DNA from: Pseudomonas sp.
GTDB taxonomy: Bacteria > Pseudomonadota > Gammaproteobacteria > Pseudomonadales > Pseudomonadaceae
NCBI GenBank assembly: GCA_030699825.1
Contig: JAUYKV010000019.1
Coordinates: forward strand, 1-56,985
Direction: 5' to 3'
Length of the DNA: 56,985 nt
Shown: positions 42,197 to 52,381 of the stretch, in pieces
How positions within the stretch are numbered: the first letter of the stretch is position 1
Layout of the letters: each line of letters opens with the position of its first letter
Made by a program: the position numbers and the translations under genes
The notes under the pieces: generated by a model
Database searches by the model: none
What the model was told of the DNA's origin: nothing
What the model saw: only the letters and a program-made list of their open reading frames with translations

Positions 42197-45100
42197 ATGT
42201 CGAAATTCTTTATCGATCGGCCCATTTTCGCCTGGGTGATTGCCCTGGTCATCATGCTGGTCGGCGCGCTGTCGCTGCTCAAGTTGCCGATCAACCAATA
42301 CCCGAGCATCGCGCCGCCGGCCATCGCCATCGCCGTGAACTACCCGGGGGCGTCCGCGCAGACCGTGCAGGACACGGTGGTGCAGGTCATCGAGCAGCAG
42401 CTCAATGGCATCGACAACTTGCGCTATGTCACCTCGGAAAGTAATTCCGACGGCAGCATGGCCATCACCGCCACCTTCAACCAGGGCACCAACCCGGACA
42501 CCGCCCAGGTACAGGTGCAGAACAAGCTCAACCTGGCCACCCCGCTACTGCCGCAGGAAGTTCAGCAGCAGGGCATTCGCGTGACCAAGGCGGTGAAGAA
42601 CTTCCTGATGGTGATCGGCCTGGTCTCCGAAGACGGCAGCATGAACAAGGACGACCTGGCCAACTACATCGTCTCCAACATGCAGGACCCGATCTCGCGC
42701 ACCGCCGGCGTCGGTGACTTTCAGGTGTTCGGCGCCCAGTACGCCATGCGCATCTGGCTCGACCCGGCCAAGCTGAACAACTTCCAGCTGACCCCGGTGG
42801 ACGTGAAAAACGCCATCGCCGCACAGAACGTCCAGGTCTCTTCAGGCCAACTCGGTGGCTTGCCGGCCGTACAAGGCCAGCAGCTGAACGCCACTATCAT
42901 CGGCAAGACCCGCCTGCAGAGCGCCGAGCAATTCGAAGCCATCCTGCTCAAAGTCAACCCGGACGGCTCGCAGGTACGTCTGAGTGATGTGGCCGAGGTC
43001 GCCCTGGGCGGCGAAAACTACGGCGTCAGCGCCCAGTTCAACGGCAAGCCGGCCTCGGGCCTGGCCGTCAAGCTGGCGACCGGCGCCAACGCCCTGGAAA
43101 CCGCCAAGGCCCTGCGCGCTACTATTGCCGAGCTCGAACCCTTCTTCCCGCCAGGCATGGAAGTAGTGTTCCCGTACGACACCACACCGGTGGTGAGCGA
43201 GTCGATTTCCGGCGTGGTGTACACCCTGCTCGAAGCCATTGCCCTGGTGTTTCTGGTGATGTACCTGTTCCTGCAGAATTTCCGCGCCACGCTGATCACC
43301 ACCATGACGGTACCGGTGGTACTGCTCGGCACCTTCGGCGTGCTCGCCGCCTTCGGTTTCAGCATCAACACCCTGACCATGTTCGGCATGGTGCTGGCCA
43401 TCGGTCTGCTGGTGGACGATGCCATCGTGGTGGTGGAAAACGTCGAACGGGTCATGGCCGAAGAAGGCTTGTCGCCGAAAGAGGCCACGCGTAAATCCAT
43501 GGGGCAGATCCAGGGTGCGCTGGTCGGCATCGGCCTAGTGTTGACCGCCGTGCTGCTGCCGATGGCGTTTTTCAGCGGCTCGACCGGGGTGATCTACCAG
43601 CAGTTCTCGATCACCATCGTCTCGGCCATGGTCCTGTCGGTACTGGTCGCGCTGATATTCACCCCGGCACTCTGCGCGACCCTGCTCAAGCCGCTTGGCA
43701 AGGGCGAGCATATGCCCAAGCGCGGTTTCTTCGGCTGGTTCAATCGCAGCTTCGACCGCGGCGTACAACGCTACGAGCGCGGTGTCGCGAGCATGCTGCG
43801 GCACAAGCTGCCGTATCTGCTGGCCTATCTGCTGATCATCGTCGGCATGATCGTGCTGTTCACCCGCATCCCCACGACCTTCCTCCCGGAGGAAGATCAG
43901 GGCGTGCTGTTCGCCCAGGTGCAAACGCCGGCTGGCTCCACCGCAGAACGTACCCAGGTGGTGGTCGACGAGATGCGTAGCCACCTGCTCAGCGAGGAGG
44001 CGGATACGGTCAGCTCGGTATTCACCGTCACCGGCTTCAACTTCGCCGGTCGCGGCCAGAGTTCGGGCATGGCCTTCATCATGCTCAAGCCCTGGGGCGA
44101 GCGTTCGGCGGAGAACAGCGTGTTCAACCTGGCGCAGCGCGCGCAGCAGCACTTCTTCAGTTTGCGCGACGCCATGGTGTTCGCCTTCGTGCCACCGGCG
44201 GTGCTTGAGCTGGGCAACGCCAGCGGCTTCGACCTGTTCCTCCAGGACCGTGCCGGGCTTGGCCACGACAAGCTGATGGAAGCGCGCAACCAGTTCCTCG
44301 GCATGGCCGCGCAAAGCAAAGTGCTGGCCGGCGTAAGACCGAACGGGCTGAACGATGAGCCGCAGTACCAACTGAGCATCGACGACGAACGCGCCAGCGC
44401 CCTCGGGGTGACACTGGCGAACATCAACCAGACCCTGTCGATTGCCCTGGGAGGCAGTTACGTCAACGACTTCATCGACCGTGGCCGGGTGAAGAAGGTG
44501 TACCTGCAGGGCCAGTCCAGCTCGCGGATGAACCCGGAAGACCTGAACAAGTGGTACGTGCGCAACGCCAGCGGCGAGATGGTGCCCTTCTCGGCCTTCG
44601 CCAGTGGCGAGTGGATCTACGGCGCGCCCAAGCTGACCCGCTACAACGGCGTCGCGGCCATGGAAATCCTCGGTACACCGGCACCCGGTTACAGCTCCGG
44701 CGAGGCCATGGCCGAAGTCGAAGCGCTGGTGCAGAAACTGCCGGCGGGTATCGGTTACTCCTGGACCGGGCTGTCCTACGAGGAGCGCCTGTCCGGCTCG
44801 CAAGCACCTGCCCTGTATGCGCTCTCGCTGCTGATGGTGTTCCTCTGCCTGGCGGCCCTGTATGAGAGCTGGTCGATCCCGATTGCGGTGATGCTGGTGG
44901 TGCCACTGGGTATCATCGGCGCCCTCGTGGCCACCAGCATGCGTGGGCTGTCCAACGATGTGTACTTCCAGGTCGGCTTGCTGACGACCATTGGCCTGGC
45001 GTCGAAAAACGCCATTCTGATCGTCGAGTTCGCCAAGGAGCTGCACGAACAAGGGCGAAGTCTCAGCGAAGCAGCGATCGAAGCCTGCCGCATGCGCTTG

Positions 45101-45337
45101 CGCCCGATCATCATGACCTCGCTGGCCTTCGGCCTCGGCGTGGTACCGCTGGCCATCTCCAGCGGCGCCGGTTCGGGCAGCCAGCATGCCATTGGTACCG
45201 GGGTACTCGGCGGCATGACCAGCGCCACCATTCTGGCGATTTTCTGGGTTCCCCTGTTCTTCGTCGTCGTCTCTTCACTGTTCCAGCGCAAGAAGAGCAA
45301 GGAAAGCAAAACACTCGTCGAGGAGCCGGCCCAATGA
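42197..45337 (+). CDS. ttgB: RND multidrug efflux transporter TtgB
   Basis: 1046 aa, a typical HAE1-family inner-membrane pump (MexB/TtgB). It begins [21 protein letters not shown], has 12 predicted membrane helices and two large periplasmic loops. The proton-relay pair is seen in [17 protein letters not shown] (two adjacent Asp), with a Lys in the second half ([15 protein letters not shown]). It uses the proton gradient to expel solvents and antibiotics. The start is 3 bases after the ttgA stop, and its end overlaps ttgC by 4 bp. All features are intact. Confidence 0.97.
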   Translation: MSKFFIDRPIFAWVIALVIMLVGALSLLKLPINQYPSIAPPAIAIAVNYPGASAQTVQDTVVQVIEQQLNGIDNLRYVTSESNSDGSMAITATFNQGTNPDTAQVQVQNKLNLATPLLPQEVQQQGIRVTKAVKNFLMVIGLVSEDGSMNKDDLANYIVSNMQDPISRTAGVGDFQVFGAQYAMRIWLDPAKLNNFQLTPVDVKNAIAAQNVQVSSGQLGGLPAVQGQQLNATIIGKTRLQSAEQFEAILLKVNPDGSQVRLSDVAEVALGGENYGVSAQFNGKPASGLAVKLATGANALETAKALRATIAELEPFFPPGMEVVFPYDTTPVVSESISGVVYTLLEAIALVFLVMYLFLQNFRATLITTMTVPVVLLGTFGVLAAFGFSINTLTMFGMVLAIGLLVDDAIVVVENVERVMAEEGLSPKEATRKSMGQIQGALVGIGLVLTAVLLPMAFFSGSTGVIYQQFSITIVSAMVLSVLVALIFTPALCATLLKPLGKGEHMPKRGFFGWFNRSFDRGVQRYERGVASMLRHKLPYLLAYLLIIVGMIVLFTRIPTTFLPEEDQGVLFAQVQTPAGSTAERTQVVVDEMRSHLLSEEADTVSSVFTVTGFNFAGRGQSSGMAFIMLKPWGERSAENSVFNLAQRAQQHFFSLRDAMVFAFVPPAVLELGNASGFDLFLQDRAGLGHDKLMEARNQFLGMAAQSKVLAGVRPNGLNDEPQYQLSIDDERASALGVTLANINQTLSIALGGSYVNDFIDRGRVKKVYLQGQSSSRMNPEDLNKWYVRNASGEMVPFSAFASGEWIYGAPKLTRYNGVAAMEILGTPAPGYSSGEAMAEVEALVQKLPAGIGYSWTGLSYEERLSGSQAPALYALSLLMVFLCLAALYESWSIPIAVMLVVPLGIIGALVATSMRGLSNDVYFQVGLLTTIGLASKNAILIVEFAKELHEQGRSLSEAAIEACRMRLRPIIMTSLAFGLGVVPLAISSGAGSGSQHAIGTGVLGGMTSATILAIFWVPLFFVVVSSLFQRKKSKESKTLVEEPAQ

Positions 45338-46758
45338 ACCAGACCCTAGTGTCCATCGCCGTCGCCACCCTGCTGCTCAGTGGCTGCTCGCTGATCCCCG
45401 ATTACCAGCAACCGTCTGCGCCGATCGCCGGCCAATGGCCCCAGGGCCAGGCCTACGCACCAGCCGAGGCGTCCGAGATCGCCGCCGCCGAACAAGGCTG
45501 GCGCGAATACTTCCGTGACCCGGCCTTGCAGCAGTTGATCGAGCGCGCCCTCCTGAATAACCGCGACCTGCGCGTCGCCGCCTTGAATATCGAGGCCTAC
45601 CGCGCGCAATACCGGATCCAGCGCGCCGACTTGCTGCCTGCGGTCAGCGCGGATGGCAGCGGCAGCCGGCAACGCCTGCCCGCGGACGTTGCGCCAAGCG
45701 GTCGCGCCGGGATCAGTAGCCAGTATTCGGCGACCCTCGGCGTCAGTGCCTATGAACTGGATCTGTTCGGTCGCGTACGCAGCCTCAGCCAGCAGGCGCT
45801 GGAAACCTACCTGTCCAGCGAAGAGGCGCGGCGCTCCACGCAGATCAGCCTGGTCGCCAGTGTCGCCAACGCCTACCTGACCTGGCAGGCCGATCAAGCC
45901 CTGCTGCAGCTGACCGAAGACACCCTCAGCGCCTACGAAGAGAGCTACCGGTTGACCCTGCGCAGCAGCGAGATCGGCGTGGCGTCGGCGCTCGACCTGA
46001 GCCAGTCGCGCACCTCGGTCGAAGCGGCCCGGGTCAAGCTGGCGCAATACCAGCGCCTGGTCGCGCAAGACCGCAACGGCCTTACCCTGCTTCTTGGCAG
46101 TGGCCTGCCGGCGGACCTGCCAGCCAGTCAACCGCTCGACGCCGGGCTGCTCAGCCAACTGCCGGCCGGGCTGCCGTCCGACCTGCTGCAACGGCGCCCG
46201 GACATTCTCGAAGCCGAGCACCTGCTCAAGGCGGCCAACGCCAACATCGGCGCGGCGCGGGCGGCGTTCTTCCCGCGCATCAGCCTGACCGCCAATGCCG
46301 GCAGCCTCAGCCCGGATCTCTCCGGGCTCTTCGGCGGCGGCTCGGGCACCTGGCTGTTCCAGCCGCAGATCAGCCTGCCGATCTTCAATGCCGGCAGCCT
46401 GCGCGCCAGCCTGGATTACTCGAAGATCCAGAAGGACATCAGCGTCGCCCGCTACGAGAAGAGCATCCAGACCGCCTTCCAGGAGGTTGCCGACGGCTTG
46501 GCAGCCCGCCAGACTTACCAGCAGCAACTCCAGGCCCAGCGTGATCTGGTCGAAGCCAACCAGGACTACTACCGCCTGGCCGAGCGCCGTTACCGCATCG
46601 GCATCGACAGCAACCTGACCTTCCTCGATGCCCAGCGTTCGTTGTTCAGCGCGCAACAGGCGCTGATCAGCGATCGCCTGGCGCAACTGACCAGCGAAGT
46701 GAACCTGTACAAGGCGCTCGGCGGCGGCTGGCGCGAACGCAGCGATCAAAGGTTGTGA
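45334..46758 (+). CDS. ttgC: RND efflux outer-membrane channel TtgC
   Basis: 474 aa, OprM/TtgC type. Lipoprotein signal with LLLSGC (Cys at about 19), then two OEP repeats that build the TolC-like barrel and tunnel, e.g. [27 protein letters not shown] in the first and [27 protein letters not shown] in the second. ATG overlaps the ttgB stop (ATGA), so translation is coupled. The gene is complete and closes the operon; a GAGAG-stem repeat lies shortly downstream. Confidence 0.95.
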   Translation: MNQTLVSIAVATLLLSGCSLIPDYQQPSAPIAGQWPQGQAYAPAEASEIAAAEQGWREYFRDPALQQLIERALLNNRDLRVAALNIEAYRAQYRIQRADLLPAVSADGSGSRQRLPADVAPSGRAGISSQYSATLGVSAYELDLFGRVRSLSQQALETYLSSEEARRSTQISLVASVANAYLTWQADQALLQLTEDTLSAYEESYRLTLRSSEIGVASALDLSQSRTSVEAARVKLAQYQRLVAQDRNGLTLLLGSGLPADLPASQPLDAGLLSQLPAGLPSDLLQRRPDILEAEHLLKAANANIGAARAAFFPRISLTANAGSLSPDLSGLFGGGSGTWLFQPQISLPIFNAGSLRASLDYSKIQKDISVARYEKSIQTAFQEVADGLAARQTYQQQLQAQRDLVEANQDYYRLAERRYRIGIDSNLTFLDAQRSLFSAQQALISDRLAQLTSEVNLYKALGGGWRERSDQRL

Positions 46759-46790
46759 AAAAGTGAGCGCCGCAGCGGGCGTCTGGAAGC

Positions 46791-46827
46791 GGTCGCAGTA
46801 GGCGAGAGTTTTTTCATAAGCTCTCAG
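46791..46827. repeat. GAGAG-stem intergenic repeat, copy 2
   Basis: This copy differs by one base from 39934-39970. GAGAG (46804-46808) pairs with CTCTC (46821-46825). It lies 33 bases after ttgC. A further GC-rich dyad, GGGCGG (46874-46879) / CCGCCC (46887-46892), follows and may serve as the operon terminator. Confidence 0.65.
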
Positions 46828-47032
46828 CGGAGGGTTGATAGACAGCAGCTGATCGCTCCGGGAAGACTGGACAGGGCGGTTGCCAGCCGCCCGGCCGCGG
46901 CCGCGCTTATGCAACAGCCGAACTAGAGTATCGCGGCGCCCTGCAACTTTCGGCCTATCCTCCCTGCGCCCTTGTTGTGCTTAGATAGGCCGACTTGTCT
47001 ACTTCACGCCAGACCTGAGCACAAGGATGGCC

Positions 47033-47878
47033 ATGCCCCTTCGCACCCTGCTCCTGACCGCCCTGGCCATGCTCGCCTTTGCCGGCAACTCGTTGCTCTG
47101 CCGCCTGGCGCTGAAAGACACCGAAATCGACGCCGCCAGTTTCACCAGCTTGCGTCTCGCCTCCGGCGCCCTGACCCTGTGGCTGTTGCTGCGCCTGCGC
47201 CTGCGCCGCGGTGATGGTGCGCTGGCCGGCAGCTGGTCCGGCGCTGTCGCGCTGTTCGCCTATGCCGCGGCGTTTTCTTTCGCCTATATCAGCCTGGACG
47301 CCGGGGTCGGTGCGCTGCTGCTGTTCGGCGCGGTGCAGGTCAGCATGCTGTTGTGGGGGTTCTACCGCGGCGAGCGGCTCACCGCGCTGACTGCGACCGG
47401 CCTGCTGCTGGCCCTGGGCGGTTTGCTCGCCCTGCTACTGCCCGGCACCAGCGCACCGCCACTCGGCGGCGCTCTGCTGATGCTGTTGGCCGGTGCGGCC
47501 TGGGGCGTCTATTCGCTGCTCGGCCGTGGCGGCGGCGACCCGCTGACGGTCACCGCCGGCAACTTCCTGCGGGCCACGCCGCTAGCGCTGCTGGCCAGCG
47601 CGCTGCTGCTCAGCCAGGCCAACTGGGATGGCCCCGGGCTGCTCTACGCCCTGCTCTCCGGCGCACTGACCTCGGGCATCGGTTACGCCGTCTGGTACAC
47701 CGCCCTGCGCGGACTGAAGGCGTTCCAGGCCGCCACCGTGCAGCTCAGCGTACCGATCATTGCCGCCCTGGCCGGCAGTCTGGTGCTCGATGAAGCCTTG
47801 AGCCTGCGACTGACCCTGAGTTCGCTGGCCGTGCTCGGCGGCGTCGCCGTGGTGCTGAGCGCCAAACAGCGCGGGTGA
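47033..47878 (+). CDS. EamA/DMT-superfamily transporter
   Basis: 281 aa. Ten hydrophobic segments arranged as two EamA repeats, as in DMT exporters; the first repeat opens LLLTALAMLAFAGNSLLCRLALKD and the second at about 145 with LGGALLMLLAGAAWGVYSLLGR. It is an inner-membrane protein that probably exports amino acids or other small metabolites; the substrate cannot be told from sequence. The second ATG (47033) is preferred because AAGGA lies 5 bases before it; the first (47027) is two codons earlier. It is monocistronic in appearance, with no shared neighbours. Confidence 0.88.
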   Translation: MPLRTLLLTALAMLAFAGNSLLCRLALKDTEIDAASFTSLRLASGALTLWLLLRLRLRRGDGALAGSWSGAVALFAYAAAFSFAYISLDAGVGALLLFGAVQVSMLLWGFYRGERLTALTATGLLLALGGLLALLLPGTSAPPLGGALLMLLAGAAWGVYSLLGRGGGDPLTVTAGNFLRATPLALLASALLLSQANWDGPGLLYALLSGALTSGIGYAVWYTALRGLKAFQAATVQLSVPIIAALAGSLVLDEALSLRLTLSSLAVLGGVAVVLSAKQRG

Positions 47879-48027
47879 AACTGCCCCAGCTGCAGATTGG
47901 CGCCGGGCGACCCGCACACACAGTCGCCAATCGGGCTAACCTGACGGCAACAACAAGTTGCGCGCGGAGTAATAGCCGCGGCACCGCTGTCTTCCATAGC
48001 GTCCCGTCCATCATCGGAAGCCCCGTC

Positions 48028-48531
48028 ATGCAGAGTCCCCGTCCATTGTTCCGCCTCCTGCTGCTGCGCTTCCTCGCCTGCAGCCTGTTGCTCGGCCTCG
48101 GCGCCTGCAGCAGCCTGGGCCCGCGCGACCCGCTGCACATCGACCTGGTCGGCCTGGAGCCGCTGCCGGGCGAAGGACTGGAGATGCGCTTCGCGGTGAA
48201 ACTGCGGATCCAGAACCCCAATGAAGGAGCCATCGATTACCACGGCGTGGCCCTGCAACTCGACATCAACCAGCAACCGCTGGCCAGCGGGGTAAGCAAC
48301 CAGAGCGGCCAGGTGCCGCGTTTCGGCGAAACCGTGATCAGCGTGCCGGTGAGCATTTCCGCCTATTCGGTCATGCGCCAGGCCTGGGGCGTCAGCGGCT
48401 ATAAACCGGGGCAGGACCTGCCCTACGCGCTGCGCGGCAAACTGGCCGGCGGCCTGTTCGGCACCAGGCGCTTCAGCGACTCGGGCACATTGAACTGGCC
48501 CGAGCCGGCGGGCGCTCCAGTGAGGCCCTGA
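48028..48531 (+). CDS. LEA14/WHy-type lipoprotein
   Basis: 167 aa. Lipoprotein signal ending LGLGACSS (lipobox Cys at about 27), then a LEA type 2 / WHy domain (about 35-150) with the typical strand pattern LRIQNPNEGAIDYHGVALQLDINQQPLASGV. It is probably anchored to the outer membrane facing the periplasm. LEA-2 proteins are linked to stress and desiccation tolerance, but the bacterial role is unclear. The start at 48028 is chosen because the signal peptide begins there, with GGAAG upstream. Confidence 0.85.
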   Translation: MQSPRPLFRLLLLRFLACSLLLGLGACSSLGPRDPLHIDLVGLEPLPGEGLEMRFAVKLRIQNPNEGAIDYHGVALQLDINQQPLASGVSNQSGQVPRFGETVISVPVSISAYSVMRQAWGVSGYKPGQDLPYALRGKLAGGLFGTRRFSDSGTLNWPEPAGAPVRP

Positions 48532-48549
48532 AAACGTGCCCGCATAACC

Positions 48550-48573
48550 GAGAGGTTGTGAAAAAACCCTCTC
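48550..48573. repeat. GAGAG-stem repeat, variant copy 3
   Basis: GAGAGG (48550-48555), a 12-nt loop TTGTGAAAAAAC and CCTCTC (48568-48573). It is the reverse-complement form of the cores at 39947-39968 and 46804-46825. It lies 18 bases after the lipoprotein gene and may end its transcript. Confidence 0.55.
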
Positions 48574-48734
48574 AAACATCGGTAGTTCGTTCGTAGCGTA
48601 GGGCGGCCCGGACGTCTGGCTTACGAAGCCCCGCGGTTTTACACAAGCTTTACATCGACGCCAGGAGCTTCGAGCCGCTCTGCCAGTCAAATTCTGTATC
48701 CGGCTTCTGCCGACGATTTGCAGGAGAGGCACTC

Positions 48735-49142
48735 ATGATTGCGCGTATTCCTTTACTTGCGGTGTTTGTCGCCAGCCTGGCACTGGCAGGCGAGGCAGCG
48801 GCACGGGGTTCCGATCGCAATGCCGTGATTGCTGGTGCGGTGGTCGGGGCCGTGGTGGGCGGCGCCATCGTCGCCGGTAGCCGCTATGACCGCGCGCCGG
48901 TGCATGTGGAAATCGGCGCGCCGCCGCCACGGGTCTACTACGAGTCCTATCCGCGCTACTACCATCCGCCTCCCGTGCACTACCGGCCCTATACGGTGGT
49001 GGTAGAGCCGCGCTACCAGTACCGGTCGGGCCACAAGCTCCGCCACCACAACAGGCATCACTACCGCCGGCATAACTACCGTAATGATCGCTACCGCCAG
49101 CACCAACGCTATAACCGCGGTTATTACGCGCCACGCTGGTAG
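48735..49142 (+). CDS. Secreted glycine-zipper, His/Tyr/Arg-rich protein
   Basis: 135 aa. A cleavable signal peptide (MIARIPLLAVFVASLALAGEAAARG) is followed by a glycine-zipper stretch (AVIAGAVVGAVVGGAIVAG, about 30-48). The tail is very rich in His, Tyr, Arg and Pro (e.g. YYHPPPVHYRPY and KLRHHNRHHYRRHNYR). The product is expected in the periplasm or outer membrane. Such proteins are common in Pseudomonas, but no function is known; metal binding by the His-rich tail is possible. AGGAG precedes the ATG. Confidence 0.8.
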   Translation: MIARIPLLAVFVASLALAGEAAARGSDRNAVIAGAVVGAVVGGAIVAGSRYDRAPVHVEIGAPPPRVYYESYPRYYHPPPVHYRPYTVVVEPRYQYRSGHKLRHHNRHHYRRHNYRNDRYRQHQRYNRGYYAPRW

Positions 49143-49247
49143 CCGCTGCGGCCTATCTGCCCCGCCCTGTGCGGGGCGGACCGGTTCGGCTGACAGGCTG
49201 GGCAGCGCCGTATGCTCGAGCAGGCTCAAATCCAGGGTAAAACCCTA

Positions 49248-49253
49248 TATAAT
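49248..49253 (+). promoter_or_regulatory. -10-like TATAAT upstream of yjdM
   Basis: A consensus TATAAT lies 38 bases before the yjdM start, directly after a small dyad AGGGT/ACCCT (49234-49246). No good -35 is seen at the right distance, so an activated promoter is possible. Confidence 0.45.
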
Positions 49254-49290
49254 CTGCGGCTTTCCATAAGCCTGCCCTCAAGGACCCGCC

Positions 49291-49635
49291 GTGAGCACTC
49301 TGCCAGCCTGCCCCAAATGCAATTCCGAATTCACCTATGAAGACGGCCAACTGCTGATCTGCCCGGAATGCGCCCACGAGTGGTCCGCCGACGGCTCAGG
49401 CGAAGCGGCGGCAGACGCCGACAAGGTGATCAAGGATTCGGTCGGCAACGTGCTGCAGGATGGCGACACCATCAGCGTGATCAAGGACCTCAAGGTCAAA
49501 GGCTCCTCGCTGGTGGTCAAGGTCGGCACCAAGGTCAAGGGCATCCGCCTGTGCGACGGCGACCACGACATCGACTGCAAGATCGACGGCATCGGCGCCA
49601 TGAAGCTCAAGTCCGAGTTCGTGCGCAAGGTCTGA
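49291..49635 (+). CDS. yjdM: YjdM/PhnA-family zinc-ribbon protein
   Basis: 114 aa, the normal size for YjdM (formerly PhnA). The N-terminal zinc ribbon has CPKC and CPEC ([21 protein letters not shown]), and the C-terminal domain contains [25 protein letters not shown] and [19 protein letters not shown], the family hallmark. The start codon is GTG with AAGGA upstream. It is cytoplasmic. Despite its old name it is not needed for phosphonate use, and its role is unknown. A strong terminator follows. Confidence 0.93.
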   Translation: MSTLPACPKCNSEFTYEDGQLLICPECAHEWSADGSGEAAADADKVIKDSVGNVLQDGDTISVIKDLKVKGSSLVVKVGTKVKGIRLCDGDHDIDCKIDGIGAMKLKSEFVRKV

Positions 49636-49641
49636 GCGAAC

Positions 49642-49671
49642 GAGCGTTCCCACCGCCAGGTGGGAACGCTC
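49642..49671 (+). terminator. Terminator after yjdM
   Basis: GAGCGTTCCCACC (49642-49654), loop GCCA and GGTGGGAACGCTC (49659-49671) form a perfect 13-bp stem with a tetraloop. It has no long T-run, but its stability and place right after the stop codon suit a terminator. Confidence 0.75.
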
Positions 49672-49835
49672 AGGCTTCTGTCCACCCGGATTGACCGCAC
49701 CTAGGGTCGCCCCCTCCACACTCCCGCGCCCAAGAGAATCAAAAAAAACCGAAAACCCCCGTCCTAGAGCGTCTTGCAGGCCCCTGGCCAGCTCTTGCGG
49801 CACTATCATGCGCAGCTTTTTGCACAGAGCCCTCC

Positions 49836-50561
49836 ATGCCGCGCCTGATCGCCCTGTTCTGCCTGCTGTACGCCGTATCCGTCCACGCCGACGCCCCGCA
49901 AAACTTCGCCGCCGCCAAGAAAATCGCCTGGCGGCTCTACGCCGAACGACCGAACACCTTCTATTGCGGCTGCGCCTACAACGGCAAGCAGGTCGATCTG
50001 GCCAGTTGTGGCTATAAGGTGCGCAAGCAACAACGCCGCGCGCAGCGCCTGGAATGGGAGCATGTGGTGCCGGCCTGGGTGATCGGTCACCAGCGCCAGT
50101 GCTGGCAGCAGGGCGGGCGCAGGAACTGCACGCGCAGCGATCCGCAGTTCAAGGCCGCCGAAGCCGACCTGCACAACCTGGTGCCGAGCATCGGCGAAGT
50201 GAATGGCGACCGCTCCAACTACGCCCTTGGCATGCTCGGCGACAAACCCCGGCAGTACGGCGCCTGCCCCATGGTGGTCAACTTCAAGCAGAAAACCGCC
50301 ATGCCTCCCGAACAGGCCCGCGGCGCTTCGGCGCGGATCTACCTGTACATGGCCGACCACTACAAACTGCGCCTGTCCAAGCTCGACCGACGCACCTACG
50401 AAGCCTGGAATCGCCAGTACCCGATCAGCGAATGGGAGCGCTGGCGCAACCAGAAAGTCGGCTGCGTCATGGGCCACGGCAACCCCTACATCGGCGCCGT
50501 CGACCAGGGCCGTTGCCCAGCACTACGCCGAGCCGGCGACACCCGCCGCACCAGCGGCTGA
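49836..50561 (+). CDS. endA: Endonuclease I (secreted DNA-specific endonuclease)
   Basis: 241 aa. Signal peptide (MPRLIALFCLLYAVSVHA), then the endonuclease I His-Me fold with the catalytic His in RLEWEHVVPA (H76) and the metal-binding Asn/Asp region LHNLVPSIGEVNGDRSN. Cysteines such as CGCAY are available for disulfides, as expected for a periplasmic or secreted nuclease. It cuts double-stranded DNA without strict sequence. It stands alone between a terminator and the converging cytochrome gene. Confidence 0.92.
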   Translation: MPRLIALFCLLYAVSVHADAPQNFAAAKKIAWRLYAERPNTFYCGCAYNGKQVDLASCGYKVRKQQRRAQRLEWEHVVPAWVIGHQRQCWQQGGRRNCTRSDPQFKAAEADLHNLVPSIGEVNGDRSNYALGMLGDKPRQYGACPMVVNFKQKTAMPPEQARGASARIYLYMADHYKLRLSKLDRRTYEAWNRQYPISEWERWRNQKVGCVMGHGNPYIGAVDQGRCPALRRAGDTRRTSG

Positions 50562-50628
50562 CCTCCTCCCGCCCCATCCTGCCGGATCATAGGATGGTGC
50601 GGGCGGCGATCCGTCGGGCCGCGTAGAC

Positions 50629-50649
50629 TTGAGCGCAGCGATACCCATC
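50629..50649. repeat. Dispersed repeat TTGAGCGCAGCGATACCCATC
   Basis: This segment recurs, nearly identical, within 52382-52413 and, inverted, within 52644-52675. It belongs to a family of intergenic repeats and has no gene. Confidence 0.6.
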
Positions 50650-50659
50650 AAGCTCTACA

Positions 50660-51286
50660 TCAAGGCTGCAACTGCTGCAGATAAACGGCCAGGGCGCCGA
50701 TCTGTGCGTCGCTGAAGTCGGCGGCGATCGACATCATCACCGAACCGGCGCGGCTCGGGTCCTTGTCGCGAAAACGGCTCAGTGCCTTGCGCAGGTACTC
50801 GGCCGGCTGGCCGGCCAGACGCGGGCTGTTGTCGCGGCCCTCGGCATGCACCCCGTGGCAGCCGGTGCAGAGGGTCTTGAAGGTCACCTCGCCCTGCTGC
50901 TGCAAGGTCGCATCGACCGGCTCGCCATACGCCAGCAATTTCTGCTGACCGAAGTAGATGGCCACATTGACCCGGTCTTCCAGGCTCAGGTTCGGCGCCA
51001 GCTGGGACATCACATAATCCTGGCGCTCGCCGCTGGCGAATTTCTCGAAGGCATTGAACAGATACACCGGGTTCTGCTCGGCCAGATTGGGAATGTACGG
51101 TCGCTTGCTGTTGCCGTTCTCGCCGTGGCAATTGCCGCAAAGGCGAATGCGCTCCTGGCCGGCGACATAGGCCTGCTCGCGCAGTGCCGGGTCGGCGTTG
51201 AGCCGGGTAAAGCGCTGCATGGCCTCGTCGCTGGCCTGGGCCAGGCTGGCGATGCAACAGAAGAACACAAGGACGAGTGCGCGCAT
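50660..51286 (-). CDS. Dihaem cytochrome c4-type protein
   Basis: 208 aa. Signal peptide (MRALVLVFFCCIASLAQA), then two haem-binding CxxCH motifs, CGNCH in the first domain and CTGCH in the second, each in a cytochrome c class I fold with later Met ligands (e.g. VMSQLAPNL and VMMSIAADF). The length and duplication fit periplasmic cytochrome c4, an electron carrier to terminal oxidases. The start at 51286 is chosen because the signal peptide begins there. It is convergent with endA, with a REP-like 21-bp segment (50629-50649) between them. Confidence 0.9.
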   Translation of the reverse strand: MRALVLVFFCCIASLAQASDEAMQRFTRLNADPALREQAYVAGQERIRLCGNCHGENGNSKRPYIPNLAEQNPVYLFNAFEKFASGERQDYVMSQLAPNLSLEDRVNVAIYFGQQKLLAYGEPVDATLQQQGEVTFKTLCTGCHGVHAEGRDNSPRLAGQPAEYLRKALSRFRDKDPSRAGSVMMSIAADFSDAQIGALAVYLQQLQP

Positions 51287-51489
51287 GGCGGGAGACTTTT
51301 GCCTGGTTTGTTCGATAGGACGGGCGTTCAAGGCGGCGACTATAGGCGCAAGCACCCGGCCGTACCCCGGCACAGGTCAAGCAAATGGCAGATGGTGGCG
51401 AGCGCAGTGAAGACGGTCTGCGCCGCTGCCTATGGCGCCCTGCCAGCATCCGCAGTATGTTCAGGGCACGTCTATTCAAGGATGACCTC

Positions 51490-52308
51490 ATGGCCAGCAA
51501 AGCCCACCCTGCGCGCCAGCAACAACTGCTGGCGGTGCTGATCGATGCCGACAACGCCTCCGCCGCCATCGTCGAAGGCCTGTTCGAAGAAATCGCCAAG
51601 TTCGGCGTCGCCAGCGTCAAGCGCATCTACGGCGACTGGACCCAGCCCAACCTCGGCAGCTGGAAGAAAGTGCTGCTGGACTACTCGATCCAGCCGATCC
51701 AGCAATTCGCCTACACCCGCGGCAAGAACGCCACCGACAGCTCGCTGATCATCGACGCCATGGACCTGCTCTACACCCGGCGCTTCGATGGTTTCTGCCT
51801 GGTCTCCAGCGACAGCGATTTCACCCGCCTGGCCGCCCGCCTGCGCGAGGAAGGCCTGACCGTCTACGGCTTCGGCGAAGAGAAGACCCCCTCGCCGTTC
51901 GTCTCCGCCTGCGACAAGTTCATCTACACAGAACTGCTGCGCGCCGACGCCGCCGAGGCCCAAGCCGAGCCAGCCACCAGCATCGACAAAGCGCAACCGA
52001 GCGCGCCCAGCGAACAACCCGACGAACCGACCAAGCCAGCCGCCAAACCGAAAGCGCAGAAGGTGCCAACAGACTTTATCGCCAAGGTCATCGAAGACAT
52101 CAACGACGAGGACGGCTGGGTCCAGCTCGGCCTGCTGGGCTCGAACATCAGCAAACTACGCCCGGCCTTCGATGCCCGGTTGTATGGGTTCAAGAAACTC
52201 AGCGATTTGATCAAGGGCCATCCCAAGCGGTTTGAGCTGCAGGTGCGCGGGAGCAGTGCAACGGGGGGTGAGGCGTTGTATGTGAGAAATAGGAAGGTGG
52301 GAAAGTAG
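51490..52308 (+). CDS. NYN-domain (LabA-like) protein with C-terminal OST-HTH/LOTUS-like domain
   Basis: 272 aa. The NYN/PIN-like nuclease domain (about 12-150) has acidic residues at IDADN (D19, D21), in SSLIIDAMDLLY and in VSSDSDFTRLA, matching the family's metal site. A Pro/Ala/Glu linker (about 160-190) leads to an OST-HTH-like domain (TDFIAKVIEDINDEDGWVQLGLLGSNISKLRPAFDARLYGFKKLSDLIK). NYN proteins are thought to process RNA; the LOTUS-type domain could bind RNA or G-quadruplexes. The ATG at 51490 follows AAGGATG; an upstream Met at 51457 lacks such a site. Confidence 0.88.
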   Translation: MASKAHPARQQQLLAVLIDADNASAAIVEGLFEEIAKFGVASVKRIYGDWTQPNLGSWKKVLLDYSIQPIQQFAYTRGKNATDSSLIIDAMDLLYTRRFDGFCLVSSDSDFTRLAARLREEGLTVYGFGEEKTPSPFVSACDKFIYTELLRADAAEAQAEPATSIDKAQPSAPSEQPDEPTKPAAKPKAQKVPTDFIAKVIEDINDEDGWVQLGLLGSNISKLRPAFDARLYGFKKLSDLIKGHPKRFELQVRGSSATGGEALYVRNRKVGK

Positions 52309-52381
52309 TAAAGCCCTCCCACATTCCGCGACAAAAATGAAGAACCAGTCCTACGGGTGGGCAGCGGTGATGCACGATTTT

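Noticed and set aside
43535..45187. 550-aa open frame antisense to ttgB
   Set aside because: It is a GC-rich shadow of a well-recognised RND pump; its residues show mirrored codon bias (many Gln, His, Arg, Asp) and no domain.
45346..46914. 522-aa open frame antisense to ttgC
   Set aside because: Shadow of the outer-membrane channel gene, with no domain and no ribosome binding site.
47683..48732. 349-aa minus-strand frame across the EamA and lipoprotein genes
   Set aside because: It crosses two plus-strand genes with clear signals and has no domain.
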